Source: a bacterium
Lineage (GTDB): Bacteria; Bdellovibrionota_C; UBA2361; RFPC01
Length of the DNA stretch: 35,390 bases
Direction of reading: 5' to 3'
Assembly (NCBI GenBank): GCA_030428205.1
Contig: JAUIBK010000034.1
Coordinates: 1-35,390 of the forward strand
Of the stretch, positions 24,855 through 33,330 are shown piece by piece (position 1 is the stretch's first letter; every line of letters starts with the position of its first letter). The position numbers and the translations under genes were made by a program. Below the pieces are notes generated by a model, which saw nothing but the letters and a program-made list of their open reading frames with translations, was not told the origin of the DNA and did no database searches.

Positions 24855-27800
24855 TTACTGATACTCGTATGGCCCAATGTCCCAAACACCTTCGGGCCTC
24901 TCATGTCCTAGGTAATCAACACCGAAGAATGAAGATAAGTCTGCACCCGCGTCTCTCGCTGGACTCCCTGCAAACGGCACGTAAGGTTCAGCCCCATCAG
25001 GATTGAGGTTAATCTTTGGATCTTCGTGCATTGAATTACCTTCTTGTCCATACGCAGCCATGAGCTGCTGATATCCTTCAAAAGTATTTTCAAGAGTGCC
25101 ATTGATGTCTCTATATAACACACAAGTATCATAGAGATTGCGATCCATACTAAACTCAGAAAGTAGTCCGGTTCCAAAGTCAATACATCGAGAATTATCA
25201 GTTCCAACAACAATATTATTTTTGAATTGGAGATTGCGAGAAACACCATACACACTCAACATTACTCCATACTTTGAGTGGAAAACATTATTGAAGACTC
25301 TTATATTCTCGTTATGGTAATAAATCCCGAGTGCAATAAACTCTGGCTCATAGACGAGATTATTATAGAAGAGAATATCTTTCCCTGTTCCATTCACCCG
25401 CCCTCGGAAAAAATTATTTCGAACGACAAACCCTTTTACAGCGTATCCAGGCTGATGAGCAAAAGCACGAAAATCAAGAACGGTTGAAGACTCGAGAACT
25501 TCATTTCCTTCGATCAACCCATATTCACCTTCCACACGAATAGCTGTAGCCTGTGCTTCAGGTTCGATATCTCCATTTTTGACCTTATGCCTTACTCCAC
25601 TATGCTCAATGACATTATTTCGCAAAATGAAATAGTGTCGATTGCTCTTAATGGCTTCTGCATAAGTGTGGGCGACTTCACTGTCAATAAGAGAAAAGTG
25701 ATGCCCATGTTCACTATAGTGATCGAGCAGTCCATAAAACGTTACTCTTACTCCAATATACGCATATTCAATTTTCAGATCCTGCAAAGTAACGTAAGGA
25801 GCCCTTACGAGAACCGTATTACTCTCATCAACAAAATACACCTGCGCAGGTGTGCCTTGCTTCAGACGTACGGTGACTATCTTATTCTCCCGATCAATAT
25901 GATAGAGATTGATTCCGGCTGCATATTGTGGATCAATAAGATCTTCTACATCATCAACTTCAAGCATTCCCGACTCTGTGTATGAAATAGCTTGGAGAGT
26001 TTCAATGTCCTGTGAACTGCCTGCAAAACTCTTCTGATAAACGCCGCTGCCGTGATCACTCCACGGTGCACCGTATCGTTTGCCTGGACGCACGACGACC
26101 TCTTCACCTGGAAACGCACGAAAAGTAATCCGGTGAGTATCACTCGTACCCCCCTGGTCGATGAGTAGGCTTTCTGGATACACTCCCTCTCGAATCCAAA
26201 GATAATCTCCAGGAAGAGACACATCTGAGGCACGTTGAATCGTACAAAACGGTGTCGTAATAGAGCTCTCCCCTCTTACTCTTGCATCACTACAAGCCCC
26301 ACCGATGCTATTCCTATCGACAAAAAGAGGTTTTGGGGCACAGAGGAGCGAGGAGTCTTCATCACAATCAATCTGAGCATTACAATTGTTATCGATCCCG
26401 TCATACACCTCAGGAGCGTTTGGGTTGATATAATAGTTACTATCATCACAGTCATTGCCAGCCACACAGTAGAGCCCAAAACCGTCATTGTCTGAGTCAA
26501 TACAAGTCTCAGGATTACTTTGTGGCTCTAGGAGAGCCACAAATACTCCAACGCCACCGTATGGAGTAATTCCTTTGACTTTAAAATCGGTGTGACTATA
26601 TTTCCCCATAGTACTCGTAAAGAACAAGTTTCGTCCGGTACTATCAATCCAAGGGAGAGGGCTCTCAGACCAGTTGTAGGCACAATTTTCATGAAGATCA
26701 TAATCACAAGTTTCAGGGGCATCTTCATTCCACTTTCCAGCGGTAAGAAAGGTACTCAAATGGTGGTGTTCAAACTGTTCTGTCTCTTCATCGAAGAAAA
26801 TCTGGAAGAGCGAAACCGGCTTTAACCACGGCTCTGTATTGTGCCCTTCTCTCTGATGTGATCCATAGTATGAATTTGGAACATCACCAAAGAAATAATT
26901 CGATTGAGAATTATTCCATGTAACATGATTTGGATGCCTCCAGAAGAGATCATGAGGGTGTTTCACATTATACGTTTTATCTTCAATAAACGTACATGTT
27001 GGAAGATACCAAACACCTGCTTTTCCACCATAGCCAACCGCATGATACAACTGAGCCGAATGCAATGAGCTATGACCGTGGCTAAACCATGCTGGGTAGC
27101 CAAAATACTCAGCAGGAAGATTTTCTCCAGGGTGATCTTGGCAAAAATGTACAGCAAGGTTATTGCCTGTTCCTACTGAGCCAGGAGCAAGGTATCGAAG
27201 TGTGTCTTCTTCGATATCGACTTCAAATCCTCCTTGAGACCAGTCTTCATCTTTAAATGAACACCAGAGGGTATTCCAGGCGGTAAAGCCGTAACATGTC
27301 GGCTCACTCACCTCTATCCCATTCTCGACGTCAAAGCTCACCACCTCTTCAATATCGTTCGTTTCTACATTAATACGGTAAATACTCTTTGCCGTTCGAG
27401 GAACTCCGTAGAGAATGTGCTCTTCCCCCTCGAGAGGACTCCAGTAGAGCTTCGTCCATCTATTCCTAGAAAAGTCATTCCCAAGTGCTGGAACTTGCTT
27501 GGCAGCCTGCTCGTATTCCTGTTTTGTCTCCCAATTCGTTAAGCATGGAGTCTGCGATTCACAACCTTGTCCTGCAATATGCCCCCAGACGTACAAGCGT
27601 CCCCTTTCAAGATCTCCATTAGGGTTTGTGAGCTCGTACATGAGGATACGAGTTTCATCTCTATTGAGCGGATTGTTTGCACCATAGAAGTTGTTATTCA
27701 TGGCGTATGCTGGGTGGGTTAAGCGAACAACCTCTTTCACTGTCAATCGCTCCCGATCTCCGGAAGGTTGCTGTTGCCAAGTGAGAGAAACAGTAGCTTG

Positions 27801-28475
27801 ATTACTCCTTACTCCCGTCCCATCATCTCGAAGAGCGTAATAACGAAGAGAGATAGTATCAGCAATAAGAATTCGAGGGATTACTATCACTCGGCAACTA
27901 TCAACAACTTCAACGAACACTGTTTCGGGGTATTCATCGACTACACAAGAGACACCAACCTCTGGAGTTTCATTTGAGACACTGAGCTGAATAGCCACAG
28001 GAGCGGTTCCAGCTCCGAATACATTCATATCGAAAGCTACTAAGCTCTGATCGCCCGGAGCCGGATCTTCACTCCCTGCTTGCTCACAACGGTCATAAAG
28101 CTCAAGAAACTGCTGCTTCTTCTTCCGCTTTTTTCTCAACTTTCGCTTGGCTTTCTTATACGAACTGCTTCCTCGGGAGATACGATTGAGTTGAGAGCGT
28201 AAGTTCTTCAACTGTTTTCTCAATCTTTTCTTTTTTTTCTTCTTTGAAGTTTTTTTAAAGATTGTTCGCCCCTGGGCATCAATGCGTAGTTTGCCAAGTA
28301 GGCCCGTGGAAAGCTCGCAAGCAAATTGCCGAGCGTCGCTCAGATAGACATAATCACTCATATTTTCATCAGGAACGACTTTCTGTGCTGCCCATGCTGA
28401 GGATGTAACAACAAGACTGAAGAAAAACGAAATGTAAATAGAATAAAAACGCACAAATATATCTCTTCCCATCAT
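24855..28475 (-). CDS. Large secreted MopE/beta-helix surface protein
   Basis: This protein of about 1,206 aa has a signal peptide ending SSAWA. The ATG at 28475 is chosen over a TTG at 28490. Near residues 75-135 there is an extremely basic tract (KKTSKKKKKKRLRKQLKN and KKAKRKLRKKRKKKQ). A beta-rich central region follows that refers to no known enzyme. At about 655-710 a MopE-type metal-binding motif appears: CIDSDNDGFGLYCV, GNDCDDSNYYINPNAPE and DGIDNNCNAQID. After a pectate-lyase-like preface (FCTIQRASDVSLPGDYLWIR), residues 850-1180 look like a right-handed parallel beta-helix with repeated NN(F/V) turns. The end, VWDIGPYEYQ, is typical of such proteins. It is probably exported to the surface or medium to bind calcium, copper or polysaccharide; no secretion partner is nearby. 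Confidence 0.8.
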   Translation of the reverse strand: MMGRDIFVRFYSIYISFFFSLVVTSSAWAAQKVVPDENMSDYVYLSDARQFACELSTGLLGKLRIDAQGRTIFKKTSKKKKKKRLRKQLKNLRSQLNRISRGSSSYKKAKRKLRKKRKKKQQFLELYDRCEQAGSEDPAPGDQSLVAFDMNVFGAGTAPVAIQLSVSNETPEVGVSCVVDEYPETVFVEVVDSCRVIVIPRILIADTISLRYYALRDDGTGVRSNQATVSLTWQQQPSGDRERLTVKEVVRLTHPAYAMNNNFYGANNPLNRDETRILMYELTNPNGDLERGRLYVWGHIAGQGCESQTPCLTNWETKQEYEQAAKQVPALGNDFSRNRWTKLYWSPLEGEEHILYGVPRTAKSIYRINVETNDIEEVVSFDVENGIEVSEPTCYGFTAWNTLWCSFKDEDWSQGGFEVDIEEDTLRYLAPGSVGTGNNLAVHFCQDHPGENLPAEYFGYPAWFSHGHSSLHSAQLYHAVGYGGKAGVWYLPTCTFIEDKTYNVKHPHDLFWRHPNHVTWNNSQSNYFFGDVPNSYYGSHQREGHNTEPWLKPVSLFQIFFDEETEQFEHHHLSTFLTAGKWNEDAPETCDYDLHENCAYNWSESPLPWIDSTGRNLFFTSTMGKYSHTDFKVKGITPYGGVGVFVALLEPQSNPETCIDSDNDGFGLYCVAGNDCDDSNYYINPNAPEVYDGIDNNCNAQIDCDEDSSLLCAPKPLFVDRNSIGGACSDARVRGESSITTPFCTIQRASDVSLPGDYLWIREGVYPESLLIDQGGTSDTHRITFRAFPGEEVVVRPGKRYGAPWSDHGSGVYQKSFAGSSQDIETLQAISYTESGMLEVDDVEDLIDPQYAAGINLYHIDRENKIVTVRLKQGTPAQVYFVDESNTVLVRAPYVTLQDLKIEYAYIGVRVTFYGLLDHYSEHGHHFSLIDSEVAHTYAEAIKSNRHYFILRNNVIEHSGVRHKVKNGDIEPEAQATAIRVEGEYGLIEGNEVLESSTVLDFRAFAHQPGYAVKGFVVRNNFFRGRVNGTGKDILFYNNLVYEPEFIALGIYYHNENIRVFNNVFHSKYGVMLSVYGVSRNLQFKNNIVVGTDNSRCIDFGTGLLSEFSMDRNLYDTCVLYRDINGTLENTFEGYQQLMAAYGQEGNSMHEDPKINLNPDGAEPYVPFAGSPARDAGADLSSFFGVDYLGHERPEGVWDIGPYEYQ

Positions 28476-28744
28476 TCCACAAAAATGCAATATTTGTGCC
28501 TTTTGCCTACCTAGCCTCCTATCAGGGGCTTATCATTGACTGCTTCTCCATTTTAGGAAGAGAGCTTCCCACCAGACTGCACTATTCGCACAGTTTGTAT
28601 AGGAATATTTCGTAGTTACCCTTTTCTGCAGGGTGCTCGCTTTACATCACACAGCATCTCCCACAACTCATAAAACGAGTACGATAGCTACAGAAGTAGC
28701 TTATTCCGGTGTGCGTTTTTAAAAGTGGTTTGTGGGAGTTTTCT

Positions 28745-29248
28745 ATGGCAGTTCTTTGTAAAGTCTTAGCGGGTGCAGCGCTCGTTGTTTTTATTCACTA
28801 CATTTCAATGAGTAAAAACTACCTCCTTGCCGCACTCATCCCACTTTTTCCAACATTCACACTCATTGCCCTATATTCTGTGGGCGAAGAAAGAACAACA
28901 GCAGAGCTACAAAAAACCATTCTCTTTGGCATGTGTTCTATGCTCCCATATATTGTATACCTTATAGCAATGTATTTTCTTGTGACCCGCTACAACCTTA
29001 TGGAGTCCCTCCTCTATTCAACTGGTTGTTGGGTAATTGTGGCGCTTACCCTTGTGGGTGTTTGGAGTTATTTTGAAAAGCGAGAACATGCTTTTCAACA
29101 AGAGCACCACCTAGCGCAACTCTCAGAGAAGCCCCTCCTTGAGGCATCTTACACCGTTGAGCAGCTCGCAAATGTTGGGATTGATAGCTATCCTTCTCTT
29201 ATACACGAGGCAGCGGACTCGAGCCTCCCTTTAGGAGAACTCTCATAG
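28745..29248 (+). CDS. GlpM-like membrane protein
   Basis: This 167-aa protein starts at the ATG at 28745, preceded by GGGAG. It resembles GlpM, a small inner-membrane protein first described near the Pseudomonas glp region and linked to alginate production. Matching features are the hydrophobic N-terminus, LLAALIPLFPTFTLIALYS, the charged turn GEERTTAELQKTILFG, and two further membrane helices, followed by WVIVALTLVGVW. A soluble tail of about 55 residues extends beyond the usual GlpM length of 110-140 aa. Its molecular activity is unknown. It is separated from the PPK2 gene by about 150 bases on the same strand. Confidence 0.7.
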   Translation: MAVLCKVLAGAALVVFIHYISMSKNYLLAALIPLFPTFTLIALYSVGEERTTAELQKTILFGMCSMLPYIVYLIAMYFLVTRYNLMESLLYSTGCWVIVALTLVGVWSYFEKREHAFQQEHHLAQLSEKPLLEASYTVEQLANVGIDSYPSLIHEAADSSLPLGELS

Positions 29249-29401
29249 ACTGCCTCTCTTTTCAACATCTCTTGTTTTTGGGCGCCCTGAGATCTGATAT
29301 TCTCCGGCTACCTATGGCCGAGTCTTGAAACTTTCCTCGATAAGCAAACTCATGGTAGACTCATATCTCGTCTGACATCCACTTAGAATACGTACCTCTC
29401 C

Positions 29402-30370
29402 ATGACTCCATCTCACGAAGCTGACCAACTCCTTGAAAAACTCGACGAGATCGCCAAGGGCAACATTGAGAAAGTCGCTCAAAAATATAGCATTCCAGAA
29501 AACGTGCTACGTAAAGCTCGAAATAGCTCAAAGAACGATATCCTACGTGACAACTATCCTTACAAGAAAAAAATGCGCCGCTCGTTGTACGAAGAGCGTA
29601 AACGTACATTGCAAATTGAACTCGTTAAGCTCCAGCGGTGGCTAAAGAAAACTGGTCACAAGCTCATTCTTGTCTTTGAAGGCAGAGATGCGGCTGGCAA
29701 GGGCGGTACTATTAAGCGTTTTACTGAACATCTCAATCCCAGAGGTGCTCGAGTTGTAGCACTTGAGAAACCCAACGATGTCGAGATGGGGCAATGGTAC
29801 TTTCAACGTTACATCCGACACTTACCCACAGACGGTGAAATCGTTTTCTTCGACCGTTCTTGGTACAACCGCGCAGGCGTTGAAAAGGTGATGGGGTTTT
29901 GCTCCCCTGAAGAATATATCCGCTTTGTGAAACAAGCTCCTATCTTTGAAAAAATGATTCGAGACAGCGACGTTACTCTTGTAAAGTTCTGGTTCTCTGT
30001 CAGTCGTGAAGAACAGCTTCGTCGATTTATTGCACGAACACACGATCCTCTCAAGCAATGGAAACTCAGCCCTATGGATGTAGCTTCGCTCTCCCGCTGG
30101 ACCGAATACACCATCGCTAAAGAAGAAATGTTCTGGTACACCGACACTCCTGAATCTCCCTGGGTGGTCGTCCGTTCAGACGACAAGAAGCGAGCACGTC
30201 TCAATGCTATGAGATACGTTCTTGATTTCTTTGATTATGACAACAAAGATAAACGAGCTATTATCCCTATCGACTACGATATCATCGGTCCGGCTGAAAA
30301 AATCTATGAACCAGATGAATATATTCACCGTGACAGGCTGAGCAAAATACACCCGGACAAAGCGCCCTAG
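29402..30370 (+). CDS. ppk2: Polyphosphate kinase 2 family protein
   Basis: This 322-aa protein is a PPK2-family kinase, which transfers phosphate between polyphosphate and nucleotides in the cytoplasm. It has Walker A GRDAAGKGG (residues 94-102), Walker B FFDRSWYNRAGVE (Asp151) and the lid region ARTHDPLKQWKLSPMD (211-226). The single kinase domain, about 230 aa after an N-terminal helical part of about 75 residues, fits class I PPK2 (NDP phosphorylation), but class cannot be fixed by eye. There is no clear ribosome binding site before the ATG. Its stop lies three bases from the stop of the convergent uvrC gene. Confidence 0.93.
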   Translation: MTPSHEADQLLEKLDEIAKGNIEKVAQKYSIPENVLRKARNSSKNDILRDNYPYKKKMRRSLYEERKRTLQIELVKLQRWLKKTGHKLILVFEGRDAAGKGGTIKRFTEHLNPRGARVVALEKPNDVEMGQWYFQRYIRHLPTDGEIVFFDRSWYNRAGVEKVMGFCSPEEYIRFVKQAPIFEKMIRDSDVTLVKFWFSVSREEQLRRFIARTHDPLKQWKLSPMDVASLSRWTEYTIAKEEMFWYTDTPESPWVVVRSDDKKRARLNAMRYVLDFFDYDNKDKRAIIPIDYDIIGPAEKIYEPDEYIHRDRLSKIHPDKAP

Positions 30371-30373
30371 GCC

Positions 30374-32233
30374 TCACTTCGACTTTGCGTCGATAGCATC
30401 AACCACTTTCTTGGCCAACGCTTTTGTCATCCTTCCGATTCGAGCAATCTCTTCAACCGGAATATCAATCATCCCAGCCACGCTTCCGTACTCTCTCAAT
30501 AAGCGTCGCTTGCTTTCAGAGCTTAACCCCGAAATCTCATCAAGCAAGGAACGATGAGACGCTTGTGATCGCTTCTTTCGGTGAAAGGTAATGACAAATC
30601 GGTGAACCTCATCACGAAGTGTCTGCAAAAAGTGTGTCACCTGAGCATCAGAAGCAAGAAAATGTGCCTGGCTCTCGCCTTCAAGAAAAATACGCTCAGG
30701 GGATTTCTCAACATTGCTAGAGTGATGCTCGGGATTTTGTGTTTTCATTTTGGCAAGACTTACAATATCAAGATCAATACCTAATTCATCTCTGGCCTCA
30801 AGCGCTTTTGAGAGCTGCCCTTTTCCTCCATCGATCACGAGCAAGTCTGGGAGATCTTCTCTTTGCATTCCGCTACGAAGGCGCCGATGTACAACTTCAA
30901 AAATCGCTCCGAAGTCATCGGGCTTACCTTGTTGTGAAATGTTATAACGGCGATAATCACTCTTTCGGGGCCGCCCATCAAAGAAACACACAAGCGCTCC
31001 TACGATACTCCCCCCTTGAAAGTTCGAAATATCTACACATTCGATTCGACGGGGTACCTGAGTAAGTCGGCACAACGTAGCAAGCTCTTGGGCTACGGCT
31101 TGATAACGAGCTTCGGCGTGAAAAGTACTGATAAAATGTTCTTTGGCATTAAGTTCTGCAAGACCAAGCAAACGAAACTTCAAGCCCCGCTTTGGAATAA
31201 CGAGCTGTAGCGCTCTCCCTCTCCGTTCTTTGAGCGCCTCGCGCAATGTTTGCATCCCTTCAAATTCTAGGGGGACAAGAATCTCTTCAGGAATCTCACG
31301 CGAGCCGTCGTAGTACTGCCAGAGCACCGACTCTAAAAGAGTATCATCTTGTATCACTGCTTCAGAAAATGAAAAGTTTTTACTTCCTACGATTCGTCCA
31401 TTTCGAACTTGAAGCACTGTCAGTGCTACGAGCGTCTCTTCACGGTAAAGTGCAAACACATCTCTATTTTCTCCTACACTTGCGACATACTGATGACGGG
31501 TAGAAAAGTTCTGTAAGATGTCGATTCTATCCCGGTAGACTCCAGCGTCTTCAAAACGGAGATCTTCTGAGGCCCGCTCCATTTCTCTTTCAAGCTCTGA
31601 GACAAGCGGCCTGGTATTTCCCTCAAGTACAGAGATCGCCTGATTGACCCACTCCATATACTTCTCACGCTCAATCTCAAGACAGCATGGACCGGCACAC
31701 CGCTTAATCTGATACTCCAAGCAAGGGCGCTGCCTGTTGTGAAAAACCGTATCGCTACAAGTGCGAAGTGGTACTACTTTTTTAATCACATCGAGAAGAG
31801 TACGTAGCTCATACGAAAACGTATAAGGGCCAAAGTATCTTGCTCCATCATCATCAACCCTTCGCACGAGTTCAATGCGCGGCCAGGCAGCATTTTCATC
31901 AATACGCACATGAAGATAGGCCTTATCGTCTTTGAGACGGATATTATAGCGGGGCTTAAACTTCTTAATGAGATCACTTTCAAGCGCAAAAGCTTGCTGT
32001 TCGTTTTCGGTAACAATCTTCTCTAATGACGCTATGCGGGCAAGAATATACTGAATAGAATAGCGCCCATCACCACCAGAGAAGTAACTCCGCACTCGAT
32101 CGCGAAGAGACTTTGCTTTGCCCACATAGATGACCTCGCCGAGTGCGTCCTTCATAATGTAGACACCCGGAAGCTTCGGGAGGTGTTTGACCGAGGCTTC
32201 GACGGCTTTGAGATGGGGGTTATCGTCCTTCAC
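30374..32233 (-). CDS. uvrC: Excinuclease ABC subunit C
   Basis: This 619-aa protein is UvrC, the dual-incision nuclease of UvrABC nucleotide excision repair. The N-terminal GIY-YIG nuclease domain reads GVYIMKDALGEVIYVGKAKS (residues 19-38). The cysteine cluster CLEYQIKRCAGPC follows near 170, then the UVR motif REMERASEDLRFEDAGVYRD near 210-230. The RNase H-like C-terminal nuclease has IECVDISNFQGGSIVGALV (Asp of the triad) and PDLLVIDGGKGQLSKA. Tandem helix-hairpin-helix motifs end the protein (ISGLSSESKRRLLREYGSV). The length is standard. It is monocistronic as far as can be seen; palindrome element 3 lies 30 bases upstream of its start. Confidence 0.97.
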   Translation of the reverse strand: MKDDNPHLKAVEASVKHLPKLPGVYIMKDALGEVIYVGKAKSLRDRVRSYFSGGDGRYSIQYILARIASLEKIVTENEQQAFALESDLIKKFKPRYNIRLKDDKAYLHVRIDENAAWPRIELVRRVDDDGARYFGPYTFSYELRTLLDVIKKVVPLRTCSDTVFHNRQRPCLEYQIKRCAGPCCLEIEREKYMEWVNQAISVLEGNTRPLVSELEREMERASEDLRFEDAGVYRDRIDILQNFSTRHQYVASVGENRDVFALYREETLVALTVLQVRNGRIVGSKNFSFSEAVIQDDTLLESVLWQYYDGSREIPEEILVPLEFEGMQTLREALKERRGRALQLVIPKRGLKFRLLGLAELNAKEHFISTFHAEARYQAVAQELATLCRLTQVPRRIECVDISNFQGGSIVGALVCFFDGRPRKSDYRRYNISQQGKPDDFGAIFEVVHRRLRSGMQREDLPDLLVIDGGKGQLSKALEARDELGIDLDIVSLAKMKTQNPEHHSSNVEKSPERIFLEGESQAHFLASDAQVTHFLQTLRDEVHRFVITFHRKKRSQASHRSLLDEISGLSSESKRRLLREYGSVAGMIDIPVEEIARIGRMTKALAKKVVDAIDAKSK

Positions 32234-32263
32234 TAAGTGGTTCTCTCTGTTTTTTCACCTTGG

Positions 32264-32336
32264 AGCAGGACAAAGACAAGGACAAAGCCTAAGAGCTCTG
32301 GGTTCCTAGTCTTTGTCCTTGTCTTTGTCTTGCTCT
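32264..32336. repeat. Palindrome with GACAAR hexamer arms (element 3)
   Basis: The left arm 32264-32288 (GAGCAG, GACAAA, GACAAG, GACAAAG) and the right arm 32312-32336 are reverse complements over 25 bases with one mismatch, and pairing continues inward (CTA/TAG). The central part is 23 bases. The element lies in the divergent region between uvrC and the zinc-finger/histone gene, so it overlaps the likely promoter region of both. Confidence 0.88.
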
Positions 32337-32383
32337 GGGAAACAACCTTTTCTCACTTTACACACACCTTAACGATTGCAAAA

Positions 32384-32905
32384 ATGAGTACATACTTTGC
32401 TCTTCTCAATAGAAACTATCCTATGACCACAGAACCAACGTACTGGAAAAAGTGCAGCACCTGCAAAAAAGAGATCGGCTTTTCTACAAAATACTACCTC
32501 TGTTCTGTAAGTACGTGCAAACATAAACGAAAGGGCTTTACCTTCTGCTCTCCTTCTTGTTGGTCTGAGCACCTTGCGTTTGCTAACCACCGTGAAGCTT
32601 GGGCTGAAGATTTTATGTCCCCCTCAAAAAGTGAACTTATGGCTCAATCTTCTGATTCAAACGACGTCCCCTCTCAACCTCGTAGAAAAATCATCTCTGA
32701 CGGTACCCCCAAAAAGAGCGCAAAAACCGACACTCTTGTTGTCGTCTCGAAGGTAAAAAAGTTTATCAAAGATCAATCTGACATGAATACAAGTCAGTGC
32801 TGTATTGAACGCTTAACCGAAAAAGTCGTCTATGAGGCTCTCAAAGGCATTGATCAAGCAAGAGCCTCTGGTCGTAAAACTGTCATGGGACGTGATATTC
32901 TCTAA
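32384..32905 (+). CDS. Zinc-finger protein with C-terminal bacterial histone fold
   Basis: This protein is 173 aa from the ATG at 32384; the ATG at 32423 (MTTEPTYW) is an equally plausible start. Residues 24-69 form a compact zinc module: C24STC27, C40-x4-C45, C55-x3-C59, then H63 and H69, reminiscent of MYND/HIT or ZZ-type fingers. After a basic linker, residues 118-173 look like a histone fold. A short helix (VVVSKVKKFIKD), the loop SDMNTS, a long helix (CIERLTEKVVYEALKGIDQA) and the turn GRKTVMGRDI follow. AGRKTV.(A/G).DI is the loop-2/helix-3 signature of archaeal and bacterial histones such as Bdellovibrio Bd0055. It is predicted to bind DNA or chromatin; the finger may bind protein partners. 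The small secreted-protein gene follows after 10 bases. Confidence 0.8.
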   Translation: MSTYFALLNRNYPMTTEPTYWKKCSTCKKEIGFSTKYYLCSVSTCKHKRKGFTFCSPSCWSEHLAFANHREAWAEDFMSPSKSELMAQSSDSNDVPSQPRRKIISDGTPKKSAKTDTLVVVSKVKKFIKDQSDMNTSQCCIERLTEKVVYEALKGIDQARASGRKTVMGRDIL

Positions 32906-32915
32906 AGGTAATCCG

Positions 32916-33200
32916 ATGAAATACCTCCTCACCCTACTCTTCTTTTTCTGCCCCTCGCTCGCACTTGCAGGAGAGGGCGCAACGCTTCTTTTCCAGGATG
33001 GCTCCCTCGTTTACATCAGAGATGGATACAAAAATATCATCTCAGCTATGAAAAAACTCGAAAAGAGCACTAGCACTCAAAAGGTTCTCGAGCTCAACCT
33101 CGATGGAAATAGCTTTATGATTAACCTCTCACAGGTCTCCATCGTCTGCCGCGATCGGTGTAGCAATGTTCAATTTGGCTCTACAAGCAGCAAGAAATAA
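32916..33200 (+). CDS. Small secreted protein (94 aa), hypothetical
   Basis: The start MKYLLTLLFFFCPSLALAGE is fixed by AAAGG seven bases before the ATG at 32916; a longer in-frame reading overlapping the previous gene is unlikely. It has a short Sec signal peptide cleaved after LALA. The 75-residue mature protein contains two strand-rich segments (GATLLFQDGSLVYI and VLELNLDGNSFMINLSQ) and a Cys pair (IVCRDRC) that may form a disulfide. It matches no family I know. The gap to the zinc-finger/histone gene is 10 bases, so the two are probably co-transcribed, although their products would be in different compartments. Confidence 0.75.
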   Translation: MKYLLTLLFFFCPSLALAGEGATLLFQDGSLVYIRDGYKNIISAMKKLEKSTSTQKVLELNLDGNSFMINLSQVSIVCRDRCSNVQFGSTSSKK

Positions 33201-33252
33201 ATTTCGTAGGATCTCGCCCTCCTAAGTCACCTTCCCCCTAAACCTCTCATAA

Positions 33253-33266
33253 CTCTCTATAGAGAG
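33253..33266. promoter_or_regulatory. 14-bp palindrome upstream of the orphan operon
   Basis: CTCTCTATAGAGAG is a perfect palindrome 65 bases upstream of the next start codon. It could be an operator or part of a terminator for the preceding gene. Only its symmetry and position support this. Confidence 0.35.
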
Positions 33267-33330
33267 AGAAATACCACCAGAATAGGTAGTATCTAATTGA
33301 CTTTATTCGTTTTTTGAGAGGGTTAGACCT

